DNA of 64,000 bases from WLMZ01 sp031410915 (GTDB lineage: Bacteria; Actinomycetota; Acidimicrobiia; Acidimicrobiales; Ilumatobacteraceae), in the NCBI GenBank assembly GCA_031410915.1, contig JANNZY010000039.1:6107-70106 (forward strand), written 5' to 3'. Shown here in pieces: positions 1 through 8,252 of this stretch (position 1 is the stretch's first letter; every line of letters starts with the position of its first letter). The notes beneath the pieces are model-generated. The model had not been told where the DNA came from, did not search any database, and worked only from the letters and a program-made list of their open reading frames with translations. The translations under genes were made by a program, and so were the position numbers.

Positions 1-1510
1 CGTGTGCCCACCGACCGGGGAAGCGGTCGTAATAGGCGGCACGGTACTTGGGGCCGGTCGGTCCAAAGGGTTCGTCGCCCCAGAAGCCGAGCGGCTGCGA
101 CGGGAAGGGTTGCTCACAGACCAACTCCCCGGCACCACCGGTGGCGTCGAGCGGCGCTCCCGCGTCGTCGACGAACGCGACAGCCATCCCGAGCATCGGG
201 CGCTGGATCTCGCCGGCGTGCACGGGCAGCGTCGGCACGCCACCGAGGAAGCACGCACACAGGTCGGTGCCACCCGAGATCGACGCCACATGCACATCGT
301 TCTTCACCGCCGCGTACACGTACTCGAACCCGTGTGGCGCGAGCGGCGACCCGGTCGAGCAGATCGTGCGCAGCGCAGACAAGTCGTGATGCTCGCTGAC
401 CTGCAACGCGTTCGAGGCCAGCCCGTCGATGAACTTGGCAGACACCCCGAGCAGGGTGACGCGCTCGCGTTCGGCGATGTCGAACAACTGATGCTGCGTG
501 GGATGCATCGGCGAGCCGTCGTAGAGCACGATCGTCGCCCCGGTTGCGAGCACGGAGACGAGCCAGTTCCACATCATCCAGCCGGTCGTCGTGTAGTACG
601 TGACGACATCGCCGGGGCGGATGTCGCAATGCAGGCGGTGTTCCTTGGCATGCATCAGCAGCACTCCCCCGGCGCGGTGCACGATGCACTTCGGTTTGCC
701 CGTCGTGCCCGAACTGAACAGCACGTACCACGGATGGTCGAATGGCAACCGCTCGTACCGGGGCACGGCGTCCGGATGGGCGCCCAGGAGCCGCTGCCAC
801 GGCCGGAAGCCCTCGACGTCGCGATCGCCGGTCACGACGCAGAGCCGCACCGCGGCGAGACCGGCTGCGATCGCGACCAGCTTCTCGCTCGTGTCGATGT
901 GCTTGCCGGCGTAGGTGTACTCGGAGCAGCCGACGAACACCACCGGCTCGATCTGCTCGAAGCGGTCGAGCACCGCAGCGACACCGAAGTCCGGAGACGC
1001 CGAGGAGAACACTGCGCCGATCGATGCTGCGCCGAGCATCGTGATCAGCGCCTCGGGGCCGTTCGGCAGCATGGCGCAGACGCGGTCGCCGGCTCCGATG
1101 CCGGCGTCGCGCAGCACCGCTGCGAACGACGCGACGGCGCCGCGCAGGTCGTCGGCCGCGAGAGACGACACATGCCCGTGCTCGTCATAGGCGACCACCG
1201 CCGGCACGTCGTCAGCATCCGGCAACCGGGCGAGCAGGTTCTCGGCGACGTTCAACGACGCGTCTGGGAAGAATCGAGCCGCAGCAATGTCATCGCTGGA
1301 CACGATCACCGGAACGCCAGGATCACCGATGATGCCGCAGTGGTCCCACACTGCACGCCAGAACGCGGCCGGCTCGGCGACCGACCAACGATGCAGCGCG
1401 TCGTAGTCGAGCCCGTCGAAGCCATGGTCGCGAGCGAACGTCGCGATGTTCGTTGCGCCCGCCCGCTCGCGCGTCGGCGCCCACAGTTGCGTACCCGTCT
1501 GTGCGTCCAT
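1..1510 (-). CDS. aacS: acetoacetyl-CoA synthetase (3' end beyond window)
   Basis: Acetoacetate--CoA ligase of the ANL adenylating superfamily (acetoacetate + ATP + CoA to acetoacetyl-CoA). Reading the minus strand from ATG at 1510 gives MDAQTGTQLWAPTRERAGAT, then the N-terminal cap typical of acetyl/acetoacetyl-CoA synthetases (FFPDASLNVAENLLAR), and the AMP-binding P-loop LFSSGTTGKPKCIVHRAGG near residue 255. About 503 residues are visible; the family is about 650 long, so the C-terminal swivel domain lies off the left edge. A TAGGTT box 9 nt before the ATG could be the -10. With the neighbouring BKACE enzyme, which releases acetoacetate, its likely job is to reclaim that acetoacetate as acetoacetyl-CoA. 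Family assignment is secure; the pathway role is inferred from context. Confidence 0.88.
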   Translation of the reverse strand, partial: MDAQTGTQLWAPTRERAGATNIATFARDHGFDGLDYDALHRWSVAEPAAFWRAVWDHCGIIGDPGVPVIVSSDDIAAARFFPDASLNVAENLLARLPDADDVPAVVAYDEHGHVSSLAADDLRGAVASFAAVLRDAGIGAGDRVCAMLPNGPEALITMLGAASIGAVFSSASPDFGVAAVLDRFEQIEPVVFVGCSEYTYAGKHIDTSEKLVAIAAGLAAVRLCVVTGDRDVEGFRPWQRLLGAHPDAVPRYERLPFDHPWYVLFSSGTTGKPKCIVHRAGGVLLMHAKEHRLHCDIRPGDVVTYYTTTGWMMWNWLVSVLATGATIVLYDGSPMHPTQHQLFDIAERERVTLLGVSAKFIDGLASNALQVSEHHDLSALRTICSTGSPLAPHGFEYVYAAVKNDVHVASISGGTDLCACFLGGVPTLPVHAGEIQRPMLGMAVAFVDDAGAPLDATGGAGELVCEQPFPSQPLGFWGDEPFGPTGPKYRAAYYDRFPGRWAH

Positions 1511-1556
1511 CGGCAACTCAACCTAGTTGTGGGGGTGGCGATGTAGCGTCGGCCCG

Positions 1557-2948
1557 ATGGGCGAGATCAGGACGGACTTGGGTGGCTCGGCAGCGGCCGG
1601 TCCGGGGCAGCCATTGATCACCGTGGTCCACATCAGCGACATGCACGTCCTGGACTCTGCGTCGCCGGCCCGAGGCGAGTGGGTCGAGCTCGAGGCTCAC
1701 GACCCGACCTTTCGCCCGCTCCTGCACATGCATCGGCCATACGACGCGCTTGCGCTGGCTGCGTTGCACGCCCACGTCGAATCCATCCGCGCCGACAGCC
1801 GTGGATGCGATCTGGTTGTGTCCACGGGCGACAACATCGACAACGGTCAGCGCAACGAGGTCGACGCCTACCTCGCGATGCTGGCGGGTGGGCCGGCTCG
1901 GCTGTCCGCCGTCGGCAGCGCGCAGGATGCTTCGACGTGTGCTTTCGACGAGCCGTGGCCCTACTGGTGCCCAGACCGCGCCGTCGTCGATGCGTGGCGC
2001 GATCGTGGCTACCCCGCCGTCGACGACTTCGTCGAGCGCGCCGGCGCGCAGCTCGTCAGCGGCGGGCTCGGCGTGCCGTGGACCAGCGTTCCTGGCAACC
2101 ACGATCTGATGCGTCAGGGGACTGCGCTCGACACCGCCTCGCTCGCGGCCATCGCCGTCGGTGACGCGAAGTCGCTGTGCCGCCCCGCCGGATTCTCACC
2201 CACCGACCCACTGTCGCTGTTCCTCGACGAGCCGGAGGCGTTCTCCTGCGGCCCGACGTTCGCGATCACCGCTGACGCGACCCGGAGGATCATCGATCGG
2301 GCCGAGTGGATCGCCGCGCACCGCGCCGCCGGTGCACTTGGTTTCGAGGCCGGCAGTCGCGACGACTCGATCGACCGGGTCATCGACACCGAGCACGTGC
2401 GCTTCGTGTTGCTCGACACGAACCATCCGGCCGGCGACTACCAAGGCAGCGTCGGCGTGGACCAGCTGGAGTGGCTCGACGCGCGATTGGCCGAGGTCGA
2501 TGCCGAGCAGAGCTCGCGGGTTGCCGTCCTCGTCAGCCACCACGGCACCGACTCGCTCGTCAACGAGCGCGAGCCGAACGACGACCGCCGCCTGGCCGAA
2601 GCGATCAACGCGGTCGTGCATCGCCATGCGTGCGTGGTCGCCTGGCTGCTCGGCCATCGCCACGTCAACCGCATCGAGCCGCGCCCAGGCCAGTCCGGCG
2701 GCTACTGGGAGATCACGACATGCTCGACCATCGACTGGCCCTCGGAGACGCGCCGCGTCGCCATCGCCCGTCAACCCGACGGCGCGATCGAGATCACGTG
2801 CGCGATGCAGCGCCACCGCGCCGAGCCCGGCTCGCTGGCCGGCGTGCACCTCGACCTTGCCGAGCGTTTCACTTCTCCTCGCGCCGCGGCCCGGATGGCC
2901 GGGCGCAACGAGGACCGCGACGTCCGGCTGGTGCTACCCGCGCGTTGA
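1557..2948 (+). CDS. calcineurin-like metallophosphoesterase
   Basis: A 463-residue binuclear metallophosphoesterase. The signature motifs are in order: SDMH (residues about 27-30), GDNIDN (about 98), GNHD (about 181), a VSHHG motif (about 328) and GHRH (about 367). It has no signal peptide and so is probably cytoplasmic. The substrate cannot be read from the sequence; related actinobacterial proteins are annotated only as metallophosphoesterases. ATG 1557 is chosen because TAGCGT (1544-1549) sits 7 nt upstream, the leaderless spacing seen repeatedly in this window; a longer reading frame from 1527 has no such support. It lies between acetoacetyl-CoA synthetase and the butyrobetaine hydroxylase, and its 3' end overlaps the convergent hydroxylase gene by 15 bp. 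No link to carnitine metabolism is evident. Confidence 0.85.
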   Translation: MGEIRTDLGGSAAAGPGQPLITVVHISDMHVLDSASPARGEWVELEAHDPTFRPLLHMHRPYDALALAALHAHVESIRADSRGCDLVVSTGDNIDNGQRNEVDAYLAMLAGGPARLSAVGSAQDASTCAFDEPWPYWCPDRAVVDAWRDRGYPAVDDFVERAGAQLVSGGLGVPWTSVPGNHDLMRQGTALDTASLAAIAVGDAKSLCRPAGFSPTDPLSLFLDEPEAFSCGPTFAITADATRRIIDRAEWIAAHRAAGALGFEAGSRDDSIDRVIDTEHVRFVLLDTNHPAGDYQGSVGVDQLEWLDARLAEVDAEQSSRVAVLVSHHGTDSLVNEREPNDDRRLAEAINAVVHRHACVVAWLLGHRHVNRIEPRPGQSGGYWEITTCSTIDWPSETRRVAIARQPDGAIEITCAMQRHRAEPGSLAGVHLDLAERFTSPRAAARMAGRNEDRDVRLVLPAR

Positions 2949-4151
2949 GGTCACGCCCGCGACGCCCGCGTCACCGGCGACTCGCCGCTCGCGCCGACCA
3001 CGTTCAAGCATGCGCAGCCGTGAGTACAGCTCGTCGCGCTCGCTGTAGCAGCCACGCAGGTGGCGACGACCGCTCTGCTCGGTGAACTCGCTGCGGGCGT
3101 GCAGCGCACGGCGATTGTCGAACGCCATGACGTCGCCGGCCTCGAGCCGAAAGCGCACCTGCAGGTCGGCTCGGTACGTCATCTCGAACAGCCGGCGGTA
3201 CGCGGCATACGCAGCCTCGACCTCGTCGAACGACAGGTCCAGCGGAGCACGCAGCCAATTGCCGACGCGCACTTCGCGCAGCGATCCGTCGCGCTCGGTC
3301 ACGAGCAACGGCGAACGCCAGCGGTAGTCGCTGGTCGTGCTGCGATTGGCCCAGTCCCACGGCACCGTCGTGAGGATCTCGTAGTCGTCGGGTGATTCCT
3401 CGCGCAACACCTCGGCGATGCGGAACCCATCGACCAGGATGTTGTCGCCGCCCTCGGTCTCGTTGACGAGGCAATGCAGGAACTGCAGCCCGGGCTGGTA
3501 CTCGCGAGTGGGGAGATCGACGTGCGGCGGCAGCGGCAGCGCGGTGTTGGCGTTGGTGATCGGGTTCGGCTCGCTCCTGACGTTCCACAGGACGCCGAAG
3601 TTGGTCTCGCGCACGATGCCGATGCGAGCCACAAGGTCGCCGATCGCGTCCTCGGTGCGGTCCAGGTTGCGAACCCGCGAGGCGCCGTAGCGGGCGAGGG
3701 CGCTGAGCCAGTCATACAGCGCGTCGTCGTCGGTGAGCACCGCCGATGCGTCGAACGTCGGCGGCACGTCGAAGGTTGAGCCGTCCCATGTCGTGGGAGT
3801 CGTCCTGCGCTCGGAACGACTCGCCTCGTCGTAGGCGTGGTGGCGCAGCCAACCCGGGTGGAATTGGCTGACGTGGCCATCCTCGGACCAGGCCAACACG
3901 AGCTCGCCCTCGGCGGCGACGGTCGCCGACACGGCGTGCACGTCGGCCGGCACTGTGACGAGTTCGAACATCTGCTCCTTGGTCACCTGGTGCACGCACA
4001 CCGGGCACGGGCAGTTGTCGCGCAACCAGATGTGGTGGAACGGCGTGCGCCGGCCGTCACTCCAGACCACGTCCACATGAGTCGGTCGCACGTCGGCTGC
4101 AGCGATCGTGTGCTCGATCGGGAAGCTGTCAAAATCAGGCGTCGGCGACAC
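2934..4151 (-). CDS. gamma-butyrobetaine dioxygenase (hydroxylase)
   Basis: Fe(II)/2-oxoglutarate dioxygenase of the BBOX/TauD family, 405 residues. It would hydroxylate gamma-butyrobetaine to L-carnitine using 2-oxoglutarate and O2. An N-terminal DUF971-type zinc domain contains WLRDNCPCPVCVHQ, and the catalytic half has the HxD motif (PPHVDLPTREYQPG) and the distal His in DNRRALHAR. This two-domain layout is diagnostic of gamma-butyrobetaine and trimethyllysine hydroxylases. GTG 4151 is preferred over the upstream ATG at 4187 because a clear AAGGAG ribosome site lies just ahead of it. It is divergent from the BKACE gene across a 127-bp gap and next to the carnitine dehydrogenase, which strongly supports butyrobetaine over other TauD substrates. 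Confidence 0.85.
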   Translation of the reverse strand: MSPTPDFDSFPIEHTIAAADVRPTHVDVVWSDGRRTPFHHIWLRDNCPCPVCVHQVTKEQMFELVTVPADVHAVSATVAAEGELVLAWSEDGHVSQFHPGWLRHHAYDEASRSERRTTPTTWDGSTFDVPPTFDASAVLTDDDALYDWLSALARYGASRVRNLDRTEDAIGDLVARIGIVRETNFGVLWNVRSEPNPITNANTALPLPPHVDLPTREYQPGLQFLHCLVNETEGGDNILVDGFRIAEVLREESPDDYEILTTVPWDWANRSTTSDYRWRSPLLVTERDGSLREVRVGNWLRAPLDLSFDEVEAAYAAYRRLFEMTYRADLQVRFRLEAGDVMAFDNRRALHARSEFTEQSGRRHLRGCYSERDELYSRLRMLERGRRERRVAGDAGVAGVTSTRG

Positions 4152-4278
4152 GGCCTCTCCTTCGGTCCGCTGCGAGTCTCGCAGCAACCCGAGGGCCTAC
4201 CGTAGCCCACGAGCGGACTAAGGTTTGCCGTCATACGGGAGATTGCCACTCCACGGCACGAGCGATTCGAGGGACTCG

Positions 4279-5172
4279 ATGAACTGGGAAGTCTTCGTCA
4301 CATGCGCCATCACCGGTGCCGGCGACACCACCGCCAAGAGCCAGCACGTCCCGGTGACCCCGGCGCAGATCGCCGACTCGGCGATCGCCGCAGCGCAAGC
4401 GGGTGCCGCCGTCGTGCACCTACACGTCCGCAACCCCGAATCCGGTGTCGGTGCGCGTGACACCGAGCTCTACAGCGAGGCCGTCGAGCGCATCCGGGGA
4501 TCCGGCACCGACGTCGTCATCAACCTCACCGCAGGCATGGGCGGCGATCTCGTCCTTGGTAGCGCCGAGGCACCGCTCCCGCCGAACCCGGACGGCACCG
4601 ACATGGCCGGCGCCACCGAACGGCTGCAGCACGTCCGTGCGATCCTGCCCGAGATCTGCACCCTGGACTGCGGCACCATGAACTTCGCGTCCGGCGGCGA
4701 TTACATCATGGTCAACACGCCATCCACACTGAAGGCGATGGCCCAGCAGGTGCAGGACCTCGGCGTGCGGCCGGAGTTGGAGGTCTTCGACACCGGTCAC
4801 CTCGTCTTCGTGAAGGAGATGATCCGCGAGGGGCTCCTCGACAACCCGGTGATGATCCAGCTCTGCATGGGCATCGCCTACGGCGCACCCGACGACGTCA
4901 CCTCGCTGATGGCGATGGTCAACCTGCTTCCCGAGGACAGCGTGTTCAGTGCCTTCTCGATCGGCCGGATGCAGATCCCCTACGTCGCGATGGCCGCGCT
5001 GGCCGGCGGCAACGTGCGCGTCGGGCTGGAGGACAACCTCTACCTCAGCGCTGGCAAGCTGGCGACCAACGCCGATCTCGCCGGCCGCGCCGTGTCGATC
5101 CTGGAGAACATGAACGCCAAGATCATGTCGCCGCAGGCCGTGCGCGACAAGCTGAAGCTGGTCAAGCGGTGA
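4279..5172 (+). CDS. BKACE family beta-keto acid cleavage enzyme, probable dehydrocarnitine:acetyl-CoA type
   Basis: DUF849/BKACE protein of 297 residues. Family members condense a beta-keto acid with acetyl-CoA to give acetoacetate and a new acyl-CoA. Zn-binding HLH appears in VVHLHVRNP (about residues 44-52), with the conserved GGDYIMVN and ELEVFDTGHL segments downstream. The direct neighbour encodes carnitine dehydrogenase, whose product is 3-dehydrocarnitine, so the likely reaction is dehydrocarnitine + acetyl-CoA to betainyl-CoA + acetoacetate, as known for the Pseudomonas CdhC-type enzyme. Start ATG 4279 has a GA-rich site (GAGGGA) ahead; an upstream GTG-type extension to 4225 adds non-conserved residues. 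The next gene begins 13 bp after its stop, indicating one operon. Family certain; substrate inferred from context. Confidence 0.85.
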   Translation: MNWEVFVTCAITGAGDTTAKSQHVPVTPAQIADSAIAAAQAGAAVVHLHVRNPESGVGARDTELYSEAVERIRGSGTDVVINLTAGMGGDLVLGSAEAPLPPNPDGTDMAGATERLQHVRAILPEICTLDCGTMNFASGGDYIMVNTPSTLKAMAQQVQDLGVRPELEVFDTGHLVFVKEMIREGLLDNPVMIQLCMGIAYGAPDDVTSLMAMVNLLPEDSVFSAFSIGRMQIPYVAMAALAGGNVRVGLEDNLYLSAGKLATNADLAGRAVSILENMNAKIMSPQAVRDKLKLVKR

Positions 5173-5185
5173 GCGATCGGAGCGC

Positions 5186-6682
5186 GTGCCGGTGAGCAAC
5201 ATCCCAGGCCTCGACCACGTCGGTCTGCTCGGGGGCGGTGTGATCGGCGGGGGCTGGGCCGCGCGGTTCCTGCTCAACGGCGTCGATGTCACCCTGTTCG
5301 ACCCAGATCCGGAGACACCACGCAAGGTCGGCGAGGTCATCGCCAACGCCCGCCGCGCGCTCGGCAGGATCACCATGGCACCGTTGCCCATCGAAGGCAC
5401 GCTGCGCATCGTGACGTCGCCCGAAGAAGCCGTCGTCGGGGTGGACTTCGTGCAAGAGAGCGCCCCGGAACGACTCGACCTCAAGCAATCGATCCTGACC
5501 CGCGCCAGCGCCGCGGCGGATCCGTCCGTCGTGTTCGGCACCTCGACATCGGGCCTGTTGCCGACCGAGATCCAGCGCGGCATGCATCACCCTGAGCGGC
5601 TCGTCGTCGGGCACCCGTTCAACCCTGTGTACCTGTTGCCGCTCGTCGAGATCTGCGGTGGCGAGGCGACATCCAAGGCGGCCAAGCAGCGCGCCGCCGA
5701 GGTCTACACCGCGATCGGCATGCGCCCGCTGTTGCTGGACACAGAGATCGACGGCTTCGTCGCCGACCGCCTAATGGAGGCGCTGTGGCGAGAAGCCCTG
5801 TGGCTCGTCAACGACGGCATCGCCACGGCCGAGCAGATCGACGACGCGATCCGCTTCGGCGCCGGCCTGCGCTGGAGCTTCATGGGCACGTTCCTCGTCT
5901 ACCGCATCGCCGGGGGCGAAGCCGGCATGCGCCACTTCATGGCCCAGTTCGGCCCGGCGCTGCAATGGCCGTGGACGAAGCTGACGGACGTGCCCGAGCT
6001 GACCGACGAGCTGCTCGACACGCTCGTCGCCCAATCCGATGCGCAGGCCGACGGCGCGACGATCCGCGAGCTGGAGATGCTGCGCGACGACTGCCTCGTG
6101 TCGGTGATGCAGGGCTTGCGTAGCGTGCCCTACGGCGCGGGTGAGGTACTCGCCGCGTACGAGAAGCAACTGTTCGATCGCGCCGGTCTGCCCGCCGACG
6201 AGCCCGACTCGACCAAGCCGTTGACCACTCACCGCACGACGATCCCGACGGATTGGGTGGACTACAACGGCCACACCAACGACAGCCGCTACGCGCAGCT
6301 GTCCTGCGATGCATCGGACGCGTTCCTGCGGCGCATCGGCATGGACGCCCAGTACTTGCGCAATGGCCACAGCTGGTTCACCGCGGAGAGCCACATCTCC
6401 TACATCGCCCAGTCTCGTGCCGGCGATGCCGTGTACGTCACGACACAGGTGCTGGCCCACGACCCGAAGCGACTGCACGTGTTCAACCGCATGCACCGCA
6501 GCGCCGACGACGTGCTGATCGCGACCGGCGAGCACATGTACCTCCACGTCGACACCACGATCGACAAGACAGTCCCTGCTCCCGCAGAGATGATCGCTGC
6601 GATCGAATCCGTCGCGTCGAAGCACGCTGCTCTCGACAAGCCGGTGCAAGCCGGCCGTTACGTCGGCCAGCCCCGCACCTGA
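5186..6682 (+). CDS. L-carnitine dehydrogenase fused to a hot-dog thioesterase (probable betainyl-CoA thioesterase)
   Basis: A 498-residue fusion. Residues 1-330 are a 3-hydroxyacyl-CoA-dehydrogenase-type enzyme: Rossmann GLLGGGVIGGGWAARF, acidic NAD-selecting LFDPDPE, and the catalytic GHPFNPVYLLPLVE segment. Residues about 345-480 are a 4-hydroxybenzoyl-CoA-thioesterase-like hot-dog domain (TDWVDYNGHTNDSRYAQL). The same fusion occurs in known L-carnitine dehydrogenases of rhizobia-like bacteria. Predicted roles are carnitine + NAD+ to 3-dehydrocarnitine, and hydrolysis of betainyl-CoA to glycine betaine, which sandwich the BKACE step. It starts 13 bp after the BKACE stop; GTG 5186 (GGAGC upstream) or GTG 5192 could both serve. 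It completes the route to betaine within two adjacent genes. Confidence 0.9.
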   Translation: MPVSNIPGLDHVGLLGGGVIGGGWAARFLLNGVDVTLFDPDPETPRKVGEVIANARRALGRITMAPLPIEGTLRIVTSPEEAVVGVDFVQESAPERLDLKQSILTRASAAADPSVVFGTSTSGLLPTEIQRGMHHPERLVVGHPFNPVYLLPLVEICGGEATSKAAKQRAAEVYTAIGMRPLLLDTEIDGFVADRLMEALWREALWLVNDGIATAEQIDDAIRFGAGLRWSFMGTFLVYRIAGGEAGMRHFMAQFGPALQWPWTKLTDVPELTDELLDTLVAQSDAQADGATIRELEMLRDDCLVSVMQGLRSVPYGAGEVLAAYEKQLFDRAGLPADEPDSTKPLTTHRTTIPTDWVDYNGHTNDSRYAQLSCDASDAFLRRIGMDAQYLRNGHSWFTAESHISYIAQSRAGDAVYVTTQVLAHDPKRLHVFNRMHRSADDVLIATGEHMYLHVDTTIDKTVPAPAEMIAAIESVASKHAALDKPVQAGRYVGQPRT

Positions 6683-6742
6683 TCCGGTGCGAAGCACCGA
6701 ATTTGGCGTCACACGATCGTGGCAGCTGGATATTATGAACGT

Positions 6743-7015
6743 GTGGCTGAGCCGAAGGAACGACTGTCTGTGTCGATTGACCTCGAACTCGCCGAGACTG
6801 CGCGACGCGCTGTCGCCGCGGGCCGTGCCGACAGCATCAGCAGTTGGGTCTCGGAAGCCATGCGTCGGCAGGCCGACCACGATGCTCGGCTGCAAGCGCT
6901 CGACGTGTTCATTGCCGAGTTCGAGTCCGAACACGGTTCGATCACCGACGAAGAGGTGCGGGCCGCACAGCGCCGTGCTGCGTCGAAGGCGGTCATCTCC
7001 CGCGGCGCGGCGTGA
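6743..7015 (+). CDS. VapB-like antitoxin of a PIN-domain toxin pair
   Basis: Short acidic protein of 90 residues. It has a ribbon-helix-helix-like N-terminus (KERLSVSIDLELAETARRAV) followed by a charged tail, as expected of an antitoxin that binds DNA and caps its toxin. GTG 6743 is chosen because TATTAT (6731-6736) lies exactly 6 nt upstream, giving a leaderless transcript; an in-frame GTG at 6719 would start before that box. Its stop overlaps the start of the PIN toxin gene (GTGA), so the two are translationally coupled. It follows the carnitine operon but is probably transcribed separately. Antitoxin identity rests mainly on the partner and on size. Confidence 0.7.
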   Translation: MAEPKERLSVSIDLELAETARRAVAAGRADSISSWVSEAMRRQADHDARLQALDVFIAEFESEHGSITDEEVRAAQRRAASKAVISRGAA

Positions 7016-7392
7016 CACTGGTTCTGGATTCCGGCGCACTGATCGGCGTCGAGCGGTCTGATCGTGAAGTCGTCGCACTCATCAAGGGTGAGCGACTGGC
7101 CGGACGGGCACCACGCAGCCACGGCGGAGTCGTCGCTCAGGTCTGGCGCGGTGGGTCGGGACGCCAGTTCACACTGGGTCGGCTTCTCGCCGGCGTCGAC
7201 ATCGTGGCGCTCGACGACCGCCTTGGACGCGTCGCGGGCGTCCTTCTCGGAAAGTCCGGATCCAGTGACGCAATCGACGCCGCCGTCATCGCGATCTGCC
7301 GCGACGGCGACATCGTGTTGACGTCCGACCCTGGCGATCTTGTCGTGCTGGCGCAAGCGTCCGGAGCGCATCTCGAGATCGTCCCGGTGTGA
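7012..7392 (+). CDS. PIN-domain ribonuclease toxin (VapC-like)
   Basis: A 126-residue PIN-domain protein starting at GTG 7012 within the antitoxin stop codon. The acidic residues expected for Mg2+-dependent RNA cleavage are visible: an Asp in TLVLDSGALIGVERSD, acidic pairs in SGSSDAIDAAVIAI, and the terminal TSDPGDL. VapC toxins inhibit translation by cutting tRNA or rRNA and are neutralised by the cognate antitoxin. The actual RNA target is unknown. It is followed 191 bp later by a PUA-like/zinc protein of possible defence function, so this spot may be a small stability or defence locus at the edge of the metabolic cluster. Confidence 0.8.
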   Translation: MTLVLDSGALIGVERSDREVVALIKGERLAGRAPRSHGGVVAQVWRGGSGRQFTLGRLLAGVDIVALDDRLGRVAGVLLGKSGSSDAIDAAVIAICRDGDIVLTSDPGDLVVLAQASGAHLEIVPV

Positions 7393-7583
7393 ACCAGCCG
7401 CCAATCGGCGGCGTGCCTCGCCGGGCGGGCGAGCGATGTTCGCGACGAATCCGGCGGGATCACCGGTTGCGAGTGCGTTCCCGGGGCGCGTGGCTGTTGC
7501 CCGAGGAGGCGGAGGTTGTTCCCGCCGTTGTATCGACGCCTGGAAGGCGCTGCTCTCGGTGTGGCGCCGTTACGGTTGCGGCC

Positions 7584-8240
7584 ATGCGGCGAGTGTGGCT
7601 GATCCGGGCAGGCGAGAACGCGGAGGCGATCGATGCCCTGCGACATGCAGGACTGATCGGGGTGCGGGCCGACGACATCGGCGATGTCCGCGACCTCACC
7701 GCGCAGCAGATCAAGGAGGCGATGGTCGACGACGGTCGCGCATCGTCGCCGACCCTGCGCTCGATGGTGTTCGCGTTCGCCCGAGACGCCCGGCGCGGTG
7801 ACCTCGTCGTCTCCCCGAACCCGGCGCGTCGCGAGGTGTGGGTCGGCACCATCGCCGGCGAGTACGAACGCAGCGACGAACCGCGTGTCGACGGCTTCGC
7901 GCACTCACGTGCCGTGGACTGGATCGGCTGGCTGGACCGCGATGCCGTGTGGCTCCGAGAGCAAATCAAGTCGCTGGACCGCCCGCAGGTCCTGTACGAG
8001 CTGTCCAACCGCGAGTGGTGGTGGGATCAGGTGGACTCACGCGAGTTCACGGCTGGGCCGCGTTCGCGTTTCTCCGCCCCACAGGCTGCGCCACGGACGC
8101 GCAAGAAGTCATCGACGTCCGCGCCGGCACCGGTGCGCAAGCCACCGCCGACGCTCGTGCGATGCGCCGGATCGTGCGGCTTCCAATGGGCACCGAGCTC
8201 GCTCGTCGACGGCCTCTGCTACGACTGCCGCAACGAATGA
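7584..8240 (+). CDS. PUA/Mrr-N-like domain protein with C-terminal CxxC zinc motif
   Basis: A 218-residue protein of uncertain function. Residues 1-130 (MRRVWLIRAGENAEAIDAL, then RGDLVVSPNPARREVWVGTI and later WLDRDAVW) resemble the PUA-like N-terminal module found in some Mrr-type restriction enzymes, where it senses modified DNA. No nuclease motif follows. Instead there is a basic Ser/Pro/Lys linker and a C-terminal zinc-ribbon-like CAGSCGFQW...CYDCRNE. ATG 7584 is supported by TACGGT (7571-7576) 7 nt upstream; upstream in-frame sequence is low-complexity and unlike coding sequence. It sits just after the VapBC-like pair and converges on the L,D-transpeptidase gene with only 12 bp between stops. 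The domain match is from pattern recognition and needs a profile search. Confidence 0.55.
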   Translation: MRRVWLIRAGENAEAIDALRHAGLIGVRADDIGDVRDLTAQQIKEAMVDDGRASSPTLRSMVFAFARDARRGDLVVSPNPARREVWVGTIAGEYERSDEPRVDGFAHSRAVDWIGWLDRDAVWLREQIKSLDRPQVLYELSNREWWWDQVDSREFTAGPRSRFSAPQAAPRTRKKSSTSAPAPVRKPPPTLVRCAGSCGFQWAPSSLVDGLCYDCRNE

Positions 8241-8252
8241 CCCGGCGCAGCG

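Noticed and set aside
2..1546. Long plus-strand open frame over the acetoacetyl-CoA synthetase gene
   Set aside because: Arg/His/Val-rich composition without domains; the minus-strand frame carries the ligase motifs. It is a high-GC antisense shadow.
6703..6736. Complete -35/-10 promoter before the first antitoxin
   Set aside because: TTGGCG to TATTAT has a spacer of about 22 bp, too long; only the -10 is used as evidence.
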